Shown piece by piece: positions 15,990 through 23,396 of a DNA stretch of 41,291 nucleotides (position 1 is the stretch's first letter; every line of letters begins with the position of its first letter). Origin of the DNA: Nocardia farcinica (GTDB taxonomy: Bacteria; Actinomycetota; Actinomycetes; Mycobacteriales; Mycobacteriaceae). Under the pieces are notes generated by a model. That model ran no database searches, was not told the origin of the DNA, and worked only from the letters and a program-made list of their open reading frames with translations. Made by a program: the position numbers and the translations under genes. Location of the stretch: positions 1 through 41,291 of the forward strand of contig NZ_LN868942.1 in assembly GCF_001182745.1 (NCBI RefSeq), read 5' to 3'.

Positions 15990-17516
15990 TTGATCGGCAT
16001 GGGTGTGGTCGTAGTGATGGTGGTGGTGGCCGGGTTCGCCGGCGTGGCGGGCTTCGTGATCGGTCGTAGTCGTGTGGCTGTCGCCGAGGAACGAGCGCAG
16101 CGCGAGGGCGCGGTCGCCGAGCAGATGCGGCGCGAACGCGACACTGCGGGAGATCTGGCCCGGCAGGAGCGGGACACTGCTGTAGAGCAGGCCCGCAAGG
16201 AGCGCGACGCCGCGGTCGAGCAGGCCCGCAGAGAGCGGGACGCCGCGGTGGAGGAAGCCCGGCGGGAACGCGAAGGTGCCGCGGCGCAGGTACAGGCTTT
16301 GCAGCAGCAGGTGCGGGAGGCTGGTGCGGCGCGTGCGTCGGCGGAGGCTGAGTTGGTGGCGGCGCGTGAGCGGTTCGCCGAGCAGGTTGCGCTGCTGCGG
16401 GAGGAGCACACGGTCCGGGAGAAGATCTCCGCCGAGGTGTCCAAGCAGGTCGGGGCCGACCTGATCAAGCGGTTCACGGACTTGAACGACCAGCGGGCGC
16501 AGGCTACCGCCCGCGAGATGGATCAGCGGCGGGAGTCCATTGATGCCCTGGTCAAGCCGGTGTCGGCGGCGATGGAGAAAGTGGCCGAGCAGATGCAGCA
16601 GGTGGAGAAGGACCGAATTCGCGCCCATGCCTCGTTGACCGAGCAGATGCAGCAGATGTGTGCGGTCACCGAGCAGTCCCGAGCGGCCAGCGAGGAGATG
16701 CGCAAGGAGACCCAGCGTCTGGTGCAGGCGCTGCGGCGGCCCGAAGCCCGCGGCCAGTGGGGAGAGAAGCAGCTGCGGTCGGTCCTGGAAGCGGCGGGCA
16801 TGGTGGATCAGATCAACTTCGTCGCGCAGCAGACCTTCACCACTGAGGAGGGCGTTCAGCGCCCGGACATGGTGGTGCAGATCGGCGGCGGCATGTCGGT
16901 GGTCATCGACTCGAAGGCCCCGTTCGGGGCGTTCATTGAGGCTCAGGACGCTCGTGACGACGCCGAACGCAAGCAGCGGCTGTCCGCTCACGCAACGAAT
17001 GTGCGCCGACACATCGACCAGCTCGCGAAGAAGGAGTATTGGCGCCTCCCCACGCAGTCGCCCGAGCTGGTGGTGATGTTCATGCCCTCGGATGTCTTCC
17101 TGTTCGCTGCCTTGGAGCAGGACCCGAGCCTGTGGGCCTACGCCGAGAGCAAGAAGGTCGTGCTCACCACACCCAGCGCGTTGATGGCGCTGCTGCGGTC
17201 GATCGCTGCGGTCGTCCGCCAGGACGCGGCGGTGGCCAACCTCCAGAAGACCGTCGAGGTATGCCAAGAGATGACCAAACGCCTCGGCGACTTTGTCGGT
17301 CATCTCGCCAAGTTGCGTACGAACCTCGACAAGACGGTGACCAGCTTCAATGAGGCGGCCGGGTCTCTCGAACGACGCGTCCTCCCGCAGGCCCGCCGTG
17401 TCAATGAACTCCAGGGCAAGCAAGACACCATCCCCGAGATCCCCGTCGCACACGCGCCGCGGCAGCTCGCGATACCTTCCGAAGTCACCGACGCGGACAG
17501 CACCTCAGCAGCATGA
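15990..17516 (+). CDS. rmuC: RmuC-family DNA recombination/nuclease-like protein
   Basis: A 508-residue RmuC protein. I prefer TTG 15990 because GGGAAGG lies seven bases upstream; ATG 15999 is nearly equivalent. Residues 4-30 are an N-terminal membrane helix. Residues about 30-240 are coiled coil with striking RxERDxAVEQARxERDAAVEQAR repeats. The RmuC domain then begins at RRPEARGQWGEKQLRSVLE and includes a PD-(D/E)XK-like core (QRPDMVVQIGG, VVIDSKAPF) and VVMFMPSD. RmuC proteins limit recombination between inverted repeats and have been tied to degradation of foreign or damaged DNA. On a mobile plasmid it may act on DNA structures or competing elements; this copy is full length. Confidence 0.9.
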   Translation: MIGMGVVVVMVVVAGFAGVAGFVIGRSRVAVAEERAQREGAVAEQMRRERDTAGDLARQERDTAVEQARKERDAAVEQARRERDAAVEEARREREGAAAQVQALQQQVREAGAARASAEAELVAARERFAEQVALLREEHTVREKISAEVSKQVGADLIKRFTDLNDQRAQATAREMDQRRESIDALVKPVSAAMEKVAEQMQQVEKDRIRAHASLTEQMQQMCAVTEQSRAASEEMRKETQRLVQALRRPEARGQWGEKQLRSVLEAAGMVDQINFVAQQTFTTEEGVQRPDMVVQIGGGMSVVIDSKAPFGAFIEAQDARDDAERKQRLSAHATNVRRHIDQLAKKEYWRLPTQSPELVVMFMPSDVFLFAALEQDPSLWAYAESKKVVLTTPSALMALLRSIAAVVRQDAAVANLQKTVEVCQEMTKRLGDFVGHLAKLRTNLDKTVTSFNEAAGSLERRVLPQARRVNELQGKQDTIPEIPVAHAPRQLAIPSEVTDADSTSAA

Positions 17517-17539
17517 CGAGACCCCGGTAGGCGCAGGAC

Positions 17540-17579
17540 GCGTGAGTGTCCCGAAGGATCCCCTGCGGGACACTCACGC
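17540..17579. terminator. Hairpin terminator after rmuC
   Basis: Perfect 14-base arms (17540-17553 and 17566-17579, GCGTGAGTGTCCCG and its complement) enclose a 12-base loop, 24 bases after the rmuC stop and before the convergent 17667-17999 gene. Confidence 0.8.
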
Positions 17580-17666
17580 ATCTGGATCGGCTCGGAGCCT
17601 GGTGGGCGGTTTGGCTAGGTTGGTTGGGGCGAAGGAGAATCGGGCGTGAGGCCCGGCTGAGGGCGC

Positions 17667-17999
17667 TCAGCCATCTTCGTCGGGCCACTCGTCGAGCTGG
17701 ACCCATTCGCCGAAGGGGGGCTTGCCGGGTGCTAGGACGACGATCTCGTCGGTCGACAGGCTTTTGGACAGGAATTTTTCGATCGCGAATTCTGTCTCGG
17801 GTCGGTCGTCGGGGTTGCCGTCGTAGATCCAGAGACCACCGGGCTGCTTCATCTCTGAGGCGAGCCGTTCATCTGCGGTCGCGCCTGGGAACTGCTCAAG
17901 GTAGGTCGCGCCAGAGGCTTGCGACTTCATGCCGGTGAACTGGCCGTCGACTCGTTTCCAGATGGCGCTGCCGGGCCGTGGACGTACGTGGTCTGCCAT
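17667..17999 (-). CDS. Hypothetical soluble protein
   Basis: A 110-residue protein (MADHVRPRPG...DEWPDEDG). It is acidic toward the C-terminus, with no membrane helix, cysteine cluster or recognised motif. Segments such as GSAIWKRVDGQFTGMKSQ and TEFAIEKFLSKSLSTDEIVV suggest a small mixed alpha/beta fold. It is convergent with rmuC and its 5' side faces the Abi-like gene across a gap that contains a strong hairpin. The coding call rests on codon bias and an isolated open frame; the start could also be 18041. Confidence 0.55.
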   Translation of the reverse strand: MADHVRPRPGSAIWKRVDGQFTGMKSQASGATYLEQFPGATADERLASEMKQPGGLWIYDGNPDDRPETEFAIEKFLSKSLSTDEIVVLAPGKPPFGEWVQLDEWPDEDG

Positions 18000-18056
18000 G
18001 TACGGAAGGGTAGATCGCTGCAGCGACAGCGGCCCACCCACAGCAGGGGCAAACGA

Positions 18057-18092
18057 GGAGAACCCCCTGCCTGTGCGGGCAGGGGGTTCTCC
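18057..18092. terminator. Perfect 15-base-pair hairpin between divergent genes
   Basis: GGAGAACCCCCTGCC (18057-18071) pairs fully with 18078-18092 around a six-base loop. It lies upstream of both the minus gene at 17999 and the Abi-like gene at 18201, an odd place for a terminator. It may shield the Abi gene from read-through, or belong to a short RNA or a leader. Confidence 0.65.
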
Positions 18093-18200
18093 GGGGGTCT
18101 AGTAGCGAAAGATCCTGTCTGACGCTGTACGGCATCCACTGTACCTGAAAGTTTTCGAGAGGCAAATAGCCCCACCAGAAATCCTTGTAAGTTCAACGAC

Positions 18201-18977
18201 ATGCCGCACCGGATCGTGCCTCACCTCAGCCCTGCCCGGCTTGCTCTGTATCGGGCCGAGTGCAAGAGCAACAGCGACCATCGTGCGGGAGCGCTCTACG
18301 CCTGGCAGATCGAGCTGCACGCGGCCTGGTACGAAGTTCTCGGGCTGGTGGAGATGCTGCTGAGGCACTCTCTCGACAATGCCTTGGGGAACTGGAACCA
18401 CGCCAGCCCACTCCCTGGAGGCGGTACTCGGGAGTGGTTGGTCTCGGCGGCCAAACCTCTGAGTTCTCTCAGTGCGAAGATGGCCCGCGACGCGAGGACA
18501 GAGGCGCAGAAGGTGGCCAAGCGACGGTCCCGGCAGCACCCACGCTACGGCGTCACCCCGACACACGACGACTTCGTTGCTCAACTGACGTTCGGCAACC
18601 TGGCCCATCTGCTCCCGACGAAGGCAGCGCCGACGAAGCGCTCAACTCGAGCCACTGGTCTGTCCGGCCGGGAGAACCTCTGGCTGCACGCCGCGATCGA
18701 TGCGTTTCCGAACCGGCACTTGGTGTGGCCCCCGGGGGCACGGAAAGACACCGTAGGCCGAAAGGTCTGCCTCGGATACCACGTCGGCAACAGCGTCGAG
18801 CGACTCCGTGTCCTCCGTAACCGAGTCGGTCATCATGAGCAGACCCTCAGTGCGAACCATGCCGCTCGCCATGAGGACGCGCTGATGCTGGCCCGCGCGA
18901 TCGACCCCGACGCTGCGGCAGCTATCGCCGATCTGAGCGCTGTGCCGCGGGTCCTGGCCCGGCGCCCGCGTTTCTGA
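18201..18977 (+). CDS. Abi-like protein with HEPN RNase motif
   Basis: A 258-residue protein of the Abi_2/AbiD-F type. The N-terminal region (LSPARLALYRAECKSNSDHRAGALYAWQIEL followed by a helix with VEMLLRHSLDNAL) and the late motif VERLRVLRNRVGHHE fit the family. That motif gives the HEPN catalytic pattern R-x4-H (Arg206, His211), often carrying RNase activity against tRNA or rRNA. Such proteins act in abortive infection or as toxins. No antitoxin-like gene adjoins it; the neighbours are a hypothetical gene and an integrase. No Shine-Dalgarno sequence is visible before ATG 18201. Function as a defence or plasmid-stability factor is inferred. Confidence 0.82.
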   Translation: MPHRIVPHLSPARLALYRAECKSNSDHRAGALYAWQIELHAAWYEVLGLVEMLLRHSLDNALGNWNHASPLPGGGTREWLVSAAKPLSSLSAKMARDARTEAQKVAKRRSRQHPRYGVTPTHDDFVAQLTFGNLAHLLPTKAAPTKRSTRATGLSGRENLWLHAAIDAFPNRHLVWPPGARKDTVGRKVCLGYHVGNSVERLRVLRNRVGHHEQTLSANHAARHEDALMLARAIDPDAAAAIADLSAVPRVLARRPRF

Positions 18978-19030
18978 CTTCGCCGGGAAAAGTACCCAGA
19001 CCTCCTCACCTCGCGGAGATAGCGTCTGGC

Positions 19031-19060
19031 CTTGCCTGATAACTACGGTTATCGGGCAAG
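19031..19060. other. Inverted-repeat recombination site candidate next to integrase
   Basis: CTTGCCTGATAAC (19031-19043) and GTTATCGGGCAAG (19048-19060) form 13-base arms with one G-T mismatch and a four-base TACG spacer. The layout is like a core site bound by two tyrosine-recombinase subunits. A further direct copy of GGTTATCGGGCAA lies at 19125-19137, 78 bases on. The integrase gene starts 20 bases after that. Confidence 0.6.
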
Positions 19061-19124
19061 GTAGAGCCGAACGGGGTCGAGCGACCTGGCGCGAGGGGGT
19101 TCCGGCGCCCGGAGCTCGATTCCC

Positions 19125-19137
19125 GGTTATCGGGCAA
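19125..19137. repeat. Third copy of the integrase-site half repeat
   Basis: GGTTATCGGGCAA is identical to 19047-19059. It could be an additional recombinase-binding arm or an operator for the integrase gene. Confidence 0.55.
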
Positions 19138-19156
19138 CTCGGCGGAGGAGGGTGCG

Positions 19157-20089
19157 GTGCGCGATGAGAACGAGGTCATCGACGAAGAGTTCGTGGCGCC
19201 GCCGCTGGCGGTGCCGATCGAGCAGTTCCTCACCGACCTGGCCAACGCCAACCGGCCGGCCAACACCATCCGCGCCTACCGCGCCGACCTGACCGGCTTC
19301 GCCGAGCACGTCAACGGCGGGCTCCCCGGTGTCGACGTCGCCGCGGTCCGCGCGTTCCTGTCCGGGATCGCCGACCTCGCCCCGGCCACCCGCAAACGCA
19401 AGCGGGCCGCGGTGGCCGCGTTCTGCCGGTGGGCGGTGCGCCAGGACCTCCTGGCGGTCAACCCGATGGACCGCGTCGACACCATCACCGTGCCCAAGAC
19501 CCTGCCGCGTCCCGCGACGGCCGCCGACATCGCGAAGGTGTTCGCCGCGATCTGCCCGCGCCGCCCGCGCAAGGAGGTGCCGGTCGAGGTGCTGCGGGAC
19601 CGGGTGCTGTTCGAGACCGCCTACGTCTGCGGCGCCCGCGCCAGCGAGGTGTGCGCGCTGCACGTCGAGGACTTCGACCTTCGCCTGGACGACGAGCACG
19701 TGCGCCTGCACGGCAAGGGCGGCACGGTGCGCACCGTGCTGCTCCACGACCGCGGCTACGTCGCCATGCTCCGGCTCTACCTACAGCGCACCGGCTACAG
19801 CGCCGGGCCGATGTTCCGCGCCAGCATCAACGGCCGCGGCGGCCCGCTGTCCTACTCCCCCGCCCACCACCGGTGGAGCCGCTACTGCGCCGCGGCCGGG
19901 GTCGACATCGACATCCACCAGCTCCGGCACTCCCACGCCACCGAACTCATCAACGCCGGCGTGAGCATCGAGGTCGTGCGCAAACGGCTCGGCCACGCCT
20001 CCACCGAGACCACACAGGTGTACGCGCTGCTCGCCGACCAGGTCGCCGACAATGAGATTCGGGCTGCCCGACGGCGCCGGGGGCTGTAG
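19157..20089 (+). CDS. Tyrosine site-specific recombinase (XerC/D-like integrase)
   Basis: A 310-residue recombinase from GTG 19157 (GGAGGAGG upstream). An N-terminal SAM-like domain covers about 15-105 and the catalytic domain about 115-300. The active-site residues are visible: Arg161 (GARASEV), Lys187 (HGKGG), His254 and Arg257 (HQLRHSHATELI), His280 (LGHAS) and Tyr289 (VYALL). Size and motif spacing are those of XerC/XerD-like plasmid resolvases and cassette integrases rather than large phage integrases. With the inverted-repeat site directly upstream it is suited to resolving plasmid multimers or to integrating and excising the element. No excisionase was recognised. Confidence 0.92.
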   Translation: MRDENEVIDEEFVAPPLAVPIEQFLTDLANANRPANTIRAYRADLTGFAEHVNGGLPGVDVAAVRAFLSGIADLAPATRKRKRAAVAAFCRWAVRQDLLAVNPMDRVDTITVPKTLPRPATAADIAKVFAAICPRRPRKEVPVEVLRDRVLFETAYVCGARASEVCALHVEDFDLRLDDEHVRLHGKGGTVRTVLLHDRGYVAMLRLYLQRTGYSAGPMFRASINGRGGPLSYSPAHHRWSRYCAAAGVDIDIHQLRHSHATELINAGVSIEVVRKRLGHASTETTQVYALLADQVADNEIRAARRRRGL

Positions 20090-20216
20090 CCGCTTCGGGG
20101 AGAACCTGGCCCAGCGAACATCGAGTGAATTTCGTCCGGGCGGCATACCGTAGAAGCAATCCGGGTGCACGCCGACCGAACCCAGGGGGACCAGTGGCCA
20201 GGCGCCTCGCCCTCGG

Positions 20217-20747
20217 TCAGGGTGCGGTCATGCGAAGCAGGTGTTGGCGAGTCTGGATGACATCGGCGAGGGCGCGGTGGCCGCCGTCGTTGGGCAGTCG
20301 ACGCCAGGAGTGGGCGTGTTCGGTGCGGGGGACCATGACGTCGGCCCAGGCTTTGGGGGAGGCCAGACGGGTGCGGGTGATGCCGTGCCGGACGCAGTCG
20401 TTGGCGATGACGGCGCGGTCGTAGTCGGCGTTGTAGGCCAGGATGGTGCGGTTTTTCGTGATGCGGAGCAGGCGTTTGTAGACGGTGGGCCAGTCGGGGA
20501 CTCCAGCGGCGTTGATCTCGGCGGTGGTGAGTCCGTGTAGGCACGTGGGGTCCAGTTGAACGGAAACTGGCGTTAGCGGGGCTGGTGCCGGAGACGTGGT
20601 GTCGTGGAGAAGGTGATTTGAGCTGGCTAGCGCATGGCCATGGGGAGGTTCCCGATGACGAATAGCCAGGCAGAGGAGCTCACGCCGGGATCCTGGGGCC
20701 GCCCGCTGCACGATCTCGACGTCAGCGCCGACGACTGAACTGTCCAC
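20217..20747 (-). pseudogene. DnaQ-like 3'-5' exonuclease, probably inactive remnant
   Basis: The open frame (176 aa from GTG 20747) keeps the second and third exonuclease motifs of the DEDDh family: ILAYNADYDRAV and GGHRALADVIQTRQHLLRM. It also keeps the lead-in HGLTTAEI. The first motif, which should read like VDTETTG, appears as VDSSVVG, so the catalytic Glu is replaced by Ser. The stretch between EIVQRAA and HGLTT is unlike the family. This looks like a gene whose 5' half was damaged or replaced, although the frame is still open. It is surrounded by accessory genes at the edge of the integrase region. A repurposed nucleic-acid-binding protein cannot be ruled out. Confidence 0.55.
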
Positions 20748-20816
20748 CGTCCACTTGTTGGTGCCGCGGCGATACAGGGGTGTCGCGATCGAGGAACCTC
20801 ACCATCGGAGAGCGGT

Positions 20817-20857
20817 GGGTAGCGGCAAGGCCCGATGGTCCGGCCATGCCGCTACCC
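20817..20857. terminator. Hairpin terminator of the DUF5994 pair
   Basis: GGGTAGCGGCA (20817-20827) pairs perfectly with TGCCGCTACCC (20847-20857) around a loop that can itself fold (GGCC...GGCC). It lies 15 bases after the stop of the minus-strand DUF5994 gene. Confidence 0.7.
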
Positions 20858-20871
20858 GGGGTTGTTCATGA

Positions 20872-21351
20872 TTATCGAGGACGCGGTTGGTCGGCGGCGG
20901 CGTTTACGGTCTTGCGCATCTGCGCGTGGGCGCGGTCTGCGGTGGTGGCGGGGTTGATCACCAGCAATCGAAGGTGCCGATCGTGTGGGCCGAAGACATC
21001 CATCACCTGGGGTGGCTGGTCCGGAAGTGGTCCGGTGACCTCGATCCCGTCGGGCGCGTCGATGCGGCGTTGGGAAAGGCTCAGCGCGTTCCAGTCGAAG
21101 CTGATCCGGGTGGTCGCGCCCAGCCGCGGGGTGAGGGCGGTGACCAGGTCGTGCAGTTCGCTGGTGAGATTGTCGGTTCGGGGCCACCAGGCACCGTCGA
21201 TGCCGCCGGTTTCCTCGTCACGCTCGCGCAGCAGCAGCCGCGGTGTGCGGGTCGGCGTGTCGAAAGGTTGCCCACCGTCGGCGCCGGCCTGGAATCGGCC
21301 CAGGCCGCGGTCCGCGGCGGCGCCGCTGTTCTGCGGCGGGTTCTGTGTCAT
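20872..21351 (-). CDS. DUF5994-family protein, copy 1
   Basis: A 159-residue protein. The family signature is present: TPRLLL, then GGIDGAWWPRTDNLTSELHDLVTAL, a strand-rich middle (TTRISFDWNALS) and the late HLRLLVINPATTADRAHAQM. DUF5994 proteins occur in multiple copies in Nocardia and relatives and have no established function. ATG 21351 overlaps the stop of the upstream DUF5994 gene (ATGA), and GGAGG stands before it. The two form an operon ending in the hairpin at 20817-20857. The C-terminus is slightly extended and basic. Confidence 0.82.
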   Translation of the reverse strand: MTQNPPQNSGAAADRGLGRFQAGADGGQPFDTPTRTPRLLLRERDEETGGIDGAWWPRTDNLTSELHDLVTALTPRLGATTRISFDWNALSLSQRRIDAPDGIEVTGPLPDQPPQVMDVFGPHDRHLRLLVINPATTADRAHAQMRKTVNAAADQPRPR

Positions 21352-21950
21352 ATCAGGCCTCCGGTCAGGGCCGGGGATCGGGCGACCGATGCGCGTCGGT
21401 CTGCCGGGTCCATGGCTGCGGGGTGACCGCCTTCGTCGTCCCAGCGGCGCAACGCAGCCTCGTTCTGGGTGCGATCGAGGCTGTGGCGGGTGTCGGCGGC
21501 CACGAGTTCGTCGGCGGTGAAGGCATTGCCCGGTCGGGATGCGGCCCACAGCAAGGCGTGGGCGGCGGCGGTCTGGGTGTTGGCGGGGATCACCATCAGG
21601 ACCAGGCGGGTGCGGTCCAAACCCAGGACACAGAGTGTGTGGGCGGGCAGGTGCCGGTATCCGTCCAGGCGAACCGAACGCCCACCGAGCATCGTGCGCC
21701 TCGGCGCCGGCTGCCAGGCGTCCATGTTGTACATGATCCGGTCGAGGCTGCCCGCCCGCCGACCCAGCAGCGCCTCCAGACCGGCTAGTTCGGCGACCAA
21801 GTCGCTCGTGCGGGGCCACCAGGCCCCATCCACCGCCCCCAGGCGGGGTGCTCGCGGTGTCGGTAACCGCCGTGACGACGGTGGCGGGCCGCTGCGGAGA
21901 GCAAAGCGGGAAGAGCCGTCCAGCAGGATCGGCTCGTGTTGTCGCGTCAT
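21348..21950 (-). CDS. DUF5994-family protein, copy 2 with C-terminal extension
   Basis: A 200-residue paralogue of copy 1. The core runs from LGAVDGAWWPRTSDLVAELAGLEALL to TRLVLMVIPANTQTAAAHALLWAA. An extra 60 residues follow, rich in charged helices (ELVAADTRHSLDRTQNEAALRRWDDEGG). ATG 21950 has AGGAG at good spacing; an upstream in-frame ATG at 21992 is less likely. It is the first gene of the pair, and a palindrome at 22009-22024 lies in its promoter region. Confidence 0.8.
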   Translation of the reverse strand: MTRQHEPILLDGSSRFALRSGPPPSSRRLPTPRAPRLGAVDGAWWPRTSDLVAELAGLEALLGRRAGSLDRIMYNMDAWQPAPRRTMLGGRSVRLDGYRHLPAHTLCVLGLDRTRLVLMVIPANTQTAAAHALLWAASRPGNAFTADELVAADTRHSLDRTQNEAALRRWDDEGGHPAAMDPADRRASVARSPALTGGLI

Positions 21951-22008
21951 CACGACGCTCCTGACCGGGGCCGCCTGGCGGCCCCTGTTCATTCGCCGGG
22001 TGACGACC

Positions 22009-22024
22009 AGACCACGGGTGGTCT
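22009..22024. promoter_or_regulatory. Operator-like palindrome AGACCAC-gg-GTGGTCT
   Basis: Perfect 7-base arms with a two-base spacer lie about 60 bases upstream of the DUF5994 operon start. It is well placed to be a repressor or activator site. The rest of the 21951-22178 gap shows no gene that I can support. Confidence 0.5.
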
Positions 22025-22178
22025 CGTACGAAAAGCCCCCGACACCTTCATCCTACCCACCGGGTACACCCCGGCCCGACGTGCACGCATACACAGTGAC
22101 CTGCGCTCTTTACCGAGTCGTCATGGTCGGGTGTCGGCGGTGCTGTCGTTCACGGTAGATGGGGAGGACACTCGAGAG

Positions 22179-22307
22179 ATGGAAGGCAACAATCGTCGGC
22201 GCCCGCGCCTGTCCGGCCGCCTCGCCGAACCCACCGACACCTGTGTACAGCCGGACACCGCCACGATCTGCTGCCGGTGTTCAGCAGGGGCCGGTGCTGG
22301 TCAGTGA
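22179..22307 (+). CDS. Possible 42-residue leader peptide overlapping the PatA-like gene
   Basis: ATG 22179 is preceded by GGGGAGG at slightly long spacing. The frame ends at 22307, overlapping the acyltransferase GTG by four bases (GTGA), the same coupling used throughout the window. The peptide is Arg-rich at the N-terminus and has Cys residues near the end (TICCRCSAGAGAGQ). It could be a short coupled leader or a chance open frame. The evidence is the ribosome site and the exact overlap only. Confidence 0.3.
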   Translation: MEGNNRRRPRLSGRLAEPTDTCVQPDTATICCRCSAGAGAGQ

Positions 22308-23212
22308 CCCCCTTGACCGCCCGGGCGTGGGATCTCGGGTACGCGGCCGGCTGGCGGCTGGTGCGGGCCCTGCCGCAGCGGTGGGCGATGCGATCGTTCG
22401 AGGTCGCGGCCGATCGCGCGGCCCGGCGAGGTGGACCGGTTCAGCTACGCCGAAATCTGGCCCGGGTGCTGTCCACCACCCCGTCGCAGGTGCCCGACGA
22501 ACTCGTGCGCGCGAGCCTGCGCTCCTACGCCCGCTACTGGTGCGAAGCGTTCCGGCTGCCGTCGATGGATCCGGTGTGGCTGGCCGAGCGCATCGAAACC
22601 GCGGCCACCGGGCTCGAACACATCCACGAGGCAGTCCAGGGCGGGCGCGGGGCCGTGCTGGCGCTCCCGCACAGCGGCAACTGGGACCTGGCGGGAGTGT
22701 GGCTGGTACAGCGGGTCGGCACACCGACCGTCGTCGCCGAGCGGCTGCAGCCGGAATCGTTGTTCCGGCGCTTCGTCCGGTTCCGGGAGCGCCTGGGATT
22801 CGAGATCGTCGCACTCACCGGCGGCGCCGCACCGCCGTTCGCGCAGCTGACCGCGCGGCTGCGGCAGGGACGGATCGTCGGGCTGCTCGCTGACCGCGAC
22901 CTGACCGGTGCGGGTGTGCCGGTCACCTTTTTCGGCGAAGCGGCCCTCATGCCGGCAGGCCCGGCCCGGCTGGCGATCGACACCGGCGCGCCGCTGCTGC
23001 CGGTGCACTGCTGGTTCACCCTCGATGGCTGGGGATTCCACGTGGACGCGCCGATCGACATCGCCGGCGGCGTGCAGCCCACGACTCAGACCCTGGCCGA
23101 CCGGTTCGCCGCCGGTATCGCCGCGCACCCCGCCGACTGGCACATGCTGCAACCGCTGTGGACCGCCGACCACCTCATCCGCGAGCAGGCGCACGGTAAC
23201 CCGCACCACTGA
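22304..23212 (+). CDS. Phosphatidylinositol-mannoside acyltransferase homologue (PatA/LpxL-HtrB superfamily)
   Basis: A 302-residue membrane-associated acyltransferase. The opening (ARAWDLGYAAGWRLVRALP), the ARYWCEAFRLPSMD segment, the HX4D motif LPHSGNWDLAGVWLV (His123, Asp128) and the end AAHPADWHMLQPLW closely follow mycobacterial PatA, which transfers palmitate to the mannose of PIMs on the cytosolic face of the membrane. By spacing, the Glu of the His/Glu dyad described for mycobacterial PatA falls on Asp197 here (LLADRDLTG). This comparison is from memory. Such a gene is normally chromosomal and essential for envelope glycolipids. Its presence between DUF5994 genes suggests cargo that modifies the envelope. 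Confidence 0.88.
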   Translation: MTPLTARAWDLGYAAGWRLVRALPQRWAMRSFEVAADRAARRGGPVQLRRNLARVLSTTPSQVPDELVRASLRSYARYWCEAFRLPSMDPVWLAERIETAATGLEHIHEAVQGGRGAVLALPHSGNWDLAGVWLVQRVGTPTVVAERLQPESLFRRFVRFRERLGFEIVALTGGAAPPFAQLTARLRQGRIVGLLADRDLTGAGVPVTFFGEAALMPAGPARLAIDTGAPLLPVHCWFTLDGWGFHVDAPIDIAGGVQPTTQTLADRFAAGIAAHPADWHMLQPLWTADHLIREQAHGNPHH

Positions 23213-23259
23213 TGCGGGCCAACCGTTCATCAGCGCGCACCGCGGCCCGGTCAGTCGCT

Positions 23260-23284
23260 GCCCCGGATGGCCCACATCCGGGGC
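23260..23284. terminator. Hairpin terminator after the PatA-like gene
   Basis: GCCCCGGATG (23260-23269) and CATCCGGGGC (23275-23284) pair perfectly around a five-base loop, 48 bases after the stop. Confidence 0.75.
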
Positions 23285-23396
23285 GTAAACTCGACAGTAT
23301 CCGGCGGCAACACGCGCGCTGACCAGTAGAGGTTGCGTCGTCACCGGATTCAACGATCCGGCCTGCCTTCCGACAAGGCCGCGACAGGAGCGTCCG

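Noticed and set aside
15807..17453. Continuation of the minus-strand frame upstream of the cysteine-rich gene, antisense to rmuC
   Set aside because: Leu/His-rich shadow of the RmuC coiled coil. Only the last 104 codons, after ATG 15806 with a ribosome site, look genuine.
20653..20739. A short plus-strand frame beginning MTNSQAEELTPG with GGGGAGG upstream
   Set aside because: Only 27 codons, antisense to the exonuclease remnant, with no operon partner. The ribosome-like sequence may be chance.
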